Assembly: GCA_002717655.1 (NCBI GenBank)
Contig: PBAY01000051.1
Location: 62,001-126,000, forward strand
Direction: 5' to 3'
From: Phycisphaerae bacterium
Lineage (GTDB): Bacteria > Planctomycetota > Phycisphaerae > Phycisphaerales > SM1A02
Length of the DNA: 64,000 nt
Shown: positions 61,564 through 64,000 of the stretch, one piece after another
Numbering within the stretch: position 1 is the stretch's first letter
Layout: each line of letters begins with the position of its first letter
The notes under the pieces: model-generated
The model's database searches: none
What the model saw: the letters and a program-made list of their open reading frames with translations, nothing else
What the model was told of the DNA's origin: nothing
Position numbers and translations under genes: made by a program

Positions 61564-64000
61564 ATGTCTATCAAGAGGACAGGAATCGCTGCCGCGGTTG
61601 CCGCAGGCGCCCTGATTGCTACCCCAGCTATGGGGAACCCAACAGGGATGAGTTTTGACTATGTCGGATCGAATCTGGTTGGTGAAGTGACGGACGCCAA
61701 CTGGACTGTCCGTGTCTACCTGGATCTACCCAGTGGCGAACGGCTTGATGCCGTGGCAGGTAACTCTGCTCAGAGCAAGATCGTGTCAACGACTGAGACT
61801 TTCTATCAGAATGCAAGTGGTGGTCCAACCTCTCAGTCGATCAATAGCGCCTTCTTCGCTTTCGTCCCTGACATGGAATGGGATTCCTATGTGACCATTG
61901 GCTGCCTCTACTCCGATGGCACCCCTTTCGGCAGCAACGCGCTGAACGATGTAGGCATCGACTGGTCCATTTTCGAAGCAGGTGGAACGCTTGATGTGAA
62001 CGATGGCACCTGGTTCGTCACCGCTGATGATGAACAAGGTGAAGAACAAAGCGGAAGAGTTCTGGTCGGCCAATTCACGATTATTGGTGATGCCAGCTCC
62101 TCCATGTCCTTCGAAGCACTCTTTCAAGGCCGACTGGCTGATGGCACGACAAGTTGGCAGGAATCTGCCTCAATCACGATCCCTGCACCTGCAGGCCCTG
62201 TGGACTGCAACGACAACGGTGTCGAAGATGCCGATGACATCGCCAATGGCACCAGCCAGGACTGCAATGGCAACGGTGTTCCCGATGAATGCGATCTCGA
62301 TGACGGCAACAGCCAGGACTGCGACAACAACGGCACGCCTGATGAATGTCAGGGTGACGATTGTGATGGCAATGGCGTTCCCGACTCCTGCGATCTCGCT
62401 GGTGGCGCCGCTGACTGCAACAACAATGGCGTGATCGACAGCTGTGACATCAATGATGGAACCTCTAATGACTGCGACAACAACGGTACTCCGGATGAAT
62501 GCCAGAACGACGATTGCGATGGCAATGGCGTACCTGACTCATGCGATCTTGCTGGCGGCGCTGGTGACTGCAACAACAATGGTGTGATCGACAGCTGCGA
62601 TATCGCCGACGAATCCTCCGAGGACTGCGATGGCGACGGCACCCCTGACGAGTGCGAGACCGACTCCGACGGTGACGGCACCATCGATGACTGCGAGTAC
62701 ACCGCATACCTGAATGTCGAAACCGGCGTCACCTATGACACCTTCGACGATGCAGCTGCGGATGCTGGAAACACAGACCGCATCGACGCGGACTTCGAAG
62801 CAATCAATGCCGAGACCCATGTCGACTTCCGTGGCAAGGCCCTCGAAGTAACCGTCATCAACGGTGAACTGGCGATGGCTATCGGTACCTCCATGAACCT
62901 TGGCAATGGAAGTCGCCTCGAAGCTGGTGCTGATGCATCCTTCGCAGGCAGTGTCCGAACCAATGGAACGCATGCCGAGATTCTGGCAAGTGGTTCCATT
63001 ACGGTTGCTGACGCAGGCTCCATGACGGTCCGGGAGAACATGGCACTTGAGCTCATGACTCCAGCCATGACCAACGAAGGCGAAATGACCGTTCGTGATG
63101 GTGGCGATCTGGACATGAACATGACCGGCAGCTTCGTCAACAATGGAACGCTCCATTGCTACGGCGCCTGTGCCGTCTATGTCGATGCATTCGAGAATGC
63201 CGGCGACATGACTGCATCCGGCCACTTCTATGGTGATCTGGCCAACAGCGCTGCTGCCTCACTGCAGATGACCGCCAACACGGTTCTCTCAGGCGATCTC
63301 AACAATGATGGCTATGTCAATGCCAATGTTGGTTCCCTTTATGTACTTGGGAACATCACCAACAACGGCACCATCGTCGGCGACGTGTCTTCCGGTTTGA
63401 CTGACGTACTGGGCAACCTCCGTGTTGCTGGTGACTATGTCTCTGGTGCTGATTCCAGCCTCATCCTGCCTAGCAACTGGCAGCTGACGGTTGGTGGCGA
63501 CTTCGATATCGCGATCAATGACAGCAGTCGACTGCTGATCATCGATGCAGCCGTTCGTATGGCAGCAGGCCTCCCCGGCATCGATACCGTTGAAGCCATG
63601 AGTGCCGATCTGGGTGAAACCCTGGATGGCATCGACGCCTCCAACTTCGCCTATGGCGATCTGGTCATCGGCATGGGCAACTCCGTCCAGGTCGTTGACA
63701 ACCATGTCAATGGTGCCGGCAATGAGATCATGTATGTCCGAACCCTGACCATCGAGCCCGGCGCCACCTTCGACGCCAACGGCAAGACCGTCTGGTGCGA
63801 GGAACTCATCAATGAGGGAACCTACCTCGGCGATGTCAATGTGATCGACCCTGTCATCCCATGTGATGGCAACCTGAATGGTGATGATTTCGTCAACATC
63901 GACGACCTGCTCATCATTCTTGGAGACTGGGGCGGCACTGGCGGCGATGCCAACGGTGATGGTGCAACCAACATCGATGACATCCTTGTCGTCCTCAGCA
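61564..64000 (+). CDS. Secreted protein with calcium-binding repeats and dockerin-like tail (partial, runs off the right edge)
   Basis: The frame starts at the ATG at 61564, with AGAGAAAGAGG upstream, and stays open to the end of the window (812 codons). The product has a signal peptide (SIKRTGIAAAVAAGALIATPA). An N-terminal beta-rich domain fills about 20-215. Thrombospondin-type-3-like repeats rich in Asp, Asn, Cys and Gly follow (about 217-380; units DCDNNGTPDEC, DCDGNGVPDSCDL). Next comes a long beta-solenoid of short repeats (about 385-755, many NNGT and G-D-L motifs), and then the start of a dockerin-like tail (GNLNGDDFVNIDDLLIILGDWG). It is an extracellular or surface protein; function is unknown. 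Two 153-base segments at 62317-62622 are tandem copies. Confidence 0.88.
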   Translation, partial: MSIKRTGIAAAVAAGALIATPAMGNPTGMSFDYVGSNLVGEVTDANWTVRVYLDLPSGERLDAVAGNSAQSKIVSTTETFYQNASGGPTSQSINSAFFAFVPDMEWDSYVTIGCLYSDGTPFGSNALNDVGIDWSIFEAGGTLDVNDGTWFVTADDEQGEEQSGRVLVGQFTIIGDASSSMSFEALFQGRLADGTTSWQESASITIPAPAGPVDCNDNGVEDADDIANGTSQDCNGNGVPDECDLDDGNSQDCDNNGTPDECQGDDCDGNGVPDSCDLAGGAADCNNNGVIDSCDINDGTSNDCDNNGTPDECQNDDCDGNGVPDSCDLAGGAGDCNNNGVIDSCDIADESSEDCDGDGTPDECETDSDGDGTIDDCEYTAYLNVETGVTYDTFDDAAADAGNTDRIDADFEAINAETHVDFRGKALEVTVINGELAMAIGTSMNLGNGSRLEAGADASFAGSVRTNGTHAEILASGSITVADAGSMTVRENMALELMTPAMTNEGEMTVRDGGDLDMNMTGSFVNNGTLHCYGACAVYVDAFENAGDMTASGHFYGDLANSAAASLQMTANTVLSGDLNNDGYVNANVGSLYVLGNITNNGTIVGDVSSGLTDVLGNLRVAGDYVSGADSSLILPSNWQLTVGGDFDIAINDSSRLLIIDAAVRMAAGLPGIDTVEAMSADLGETLDGIDASNFAYGDLVIGMGNSVQVVDNHVNGAGNEIMYVRTLTIEPGATFDANGKTVWCEELINEGTYLGDVNVIDPVIPCDGNLNGDDFVNIDDLLIILGDWGGTGGDANGDGATNIDDILVVLS
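62317..62622 (+). repeat. Tandem 153-base duplication encoding calcium-binding repeats
   Basis: Bases 62317-62469 and 62470-62622 encode two 51-residue units that are near-identical (start DCDNNGTPDEC, then DCDGNGVPDSCDLAGGA, DCNNNGVIDSCDI). Most differences are at silent third positions, suggesting a relatively recent duplication. The unit stays in frame. Confidence 0.85.

Noticed and set aside
62203-62700. CRISPR-like repetition
   Set aside because: The repeats are protein-coding, in frame, and encode calcium-binding D/N-rich units; spacers and constant-length repeats are absent.

Overview
The window looks like a chromosomal segment of a Gram-negative planctomycete, most likely class Phycisphaerae. 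This is inferred from content, not from a marker-gene search. It carries outer-membrane assembly genes (bamA, skp-like) and lipid A genes (lpxA, lpxD), and at least eight secreted proteins end in a calcium-loop, dockerin-like tail of the D-x-N-G-D-G ... W-G-x-C type. Genes are dense on both strands, often joined by ATGA/TGATG overlaps, and several convergent pairs overlap at their 3' ends. No phage, insertion sequence or CRISPR array was seen.

Layout. 1-5960: outer-membrane assembly (skp partial, bamA), lpxD, gcvT and a UVR-motif protein. 6358-7248: a compact sigma-70 factor. 7245-13043: a six-gene minus-strand operon (doxX, a TonB-like/von Willebrand A hybrid, exbB, two exbD, a large secreted helical-repeat protein). 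13163-25226: tRNA-Leu and mostly housekeeping metabolism (class II DAHP synthase, an unusual ketosynthase pair, panC, an NmrA-like protein, an aldehyde dehydrogenase, nadD, rimO, a peptidase M19). 25480-37358: a block of secreted dockerin-tailed proteins, including a subtilase with altered motifs and three tandem paralogous beta-helix-like proteins. 38014-41151: an alpha/beta-hydrolase-like protein without its nucleophile serine, and an HTH/pseudo-receiver regulator. 41806-50146: lepA, a second skp-like gene, lipB, lpxA, a metallo-hydrolase, an unknown gene and ftsK. 50147-50605: an unexplained structured leader or small-RNA locus with tiny ORFs and a strong terminator. 50606-59585: an acyl-CoA carboxylase carboxyltransferase, an SDR, a TPR/metallopeptidase-like protein, a LolA-like protein, ispF, a small lipoprotein, and a coenzyme-B12 acyl-CoA mutase whose active-site residues match the isobutyryl-CoA rather than the methylmalonyl-CoA type. 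59601-64000: an arylsulfotransferase-like protein and a partial calcium-repeat protein, both dockerin-tailed.

Themes. The cell has an energised, lipid A-bearing envelope (Bam, Skp, Lpx, ExbBD), and much of the window encodes exported, calcium-binding, repeat-rich proteins. The best candidates for undescribed biology are the TonB/vWA-ExbBD operon, the leader locus at 50.2-50.5 kb, the catalytic-histidine-free ketosynthase paired with an intact one, and the dockerin-tailed secretome with a recently duplicated gene family.
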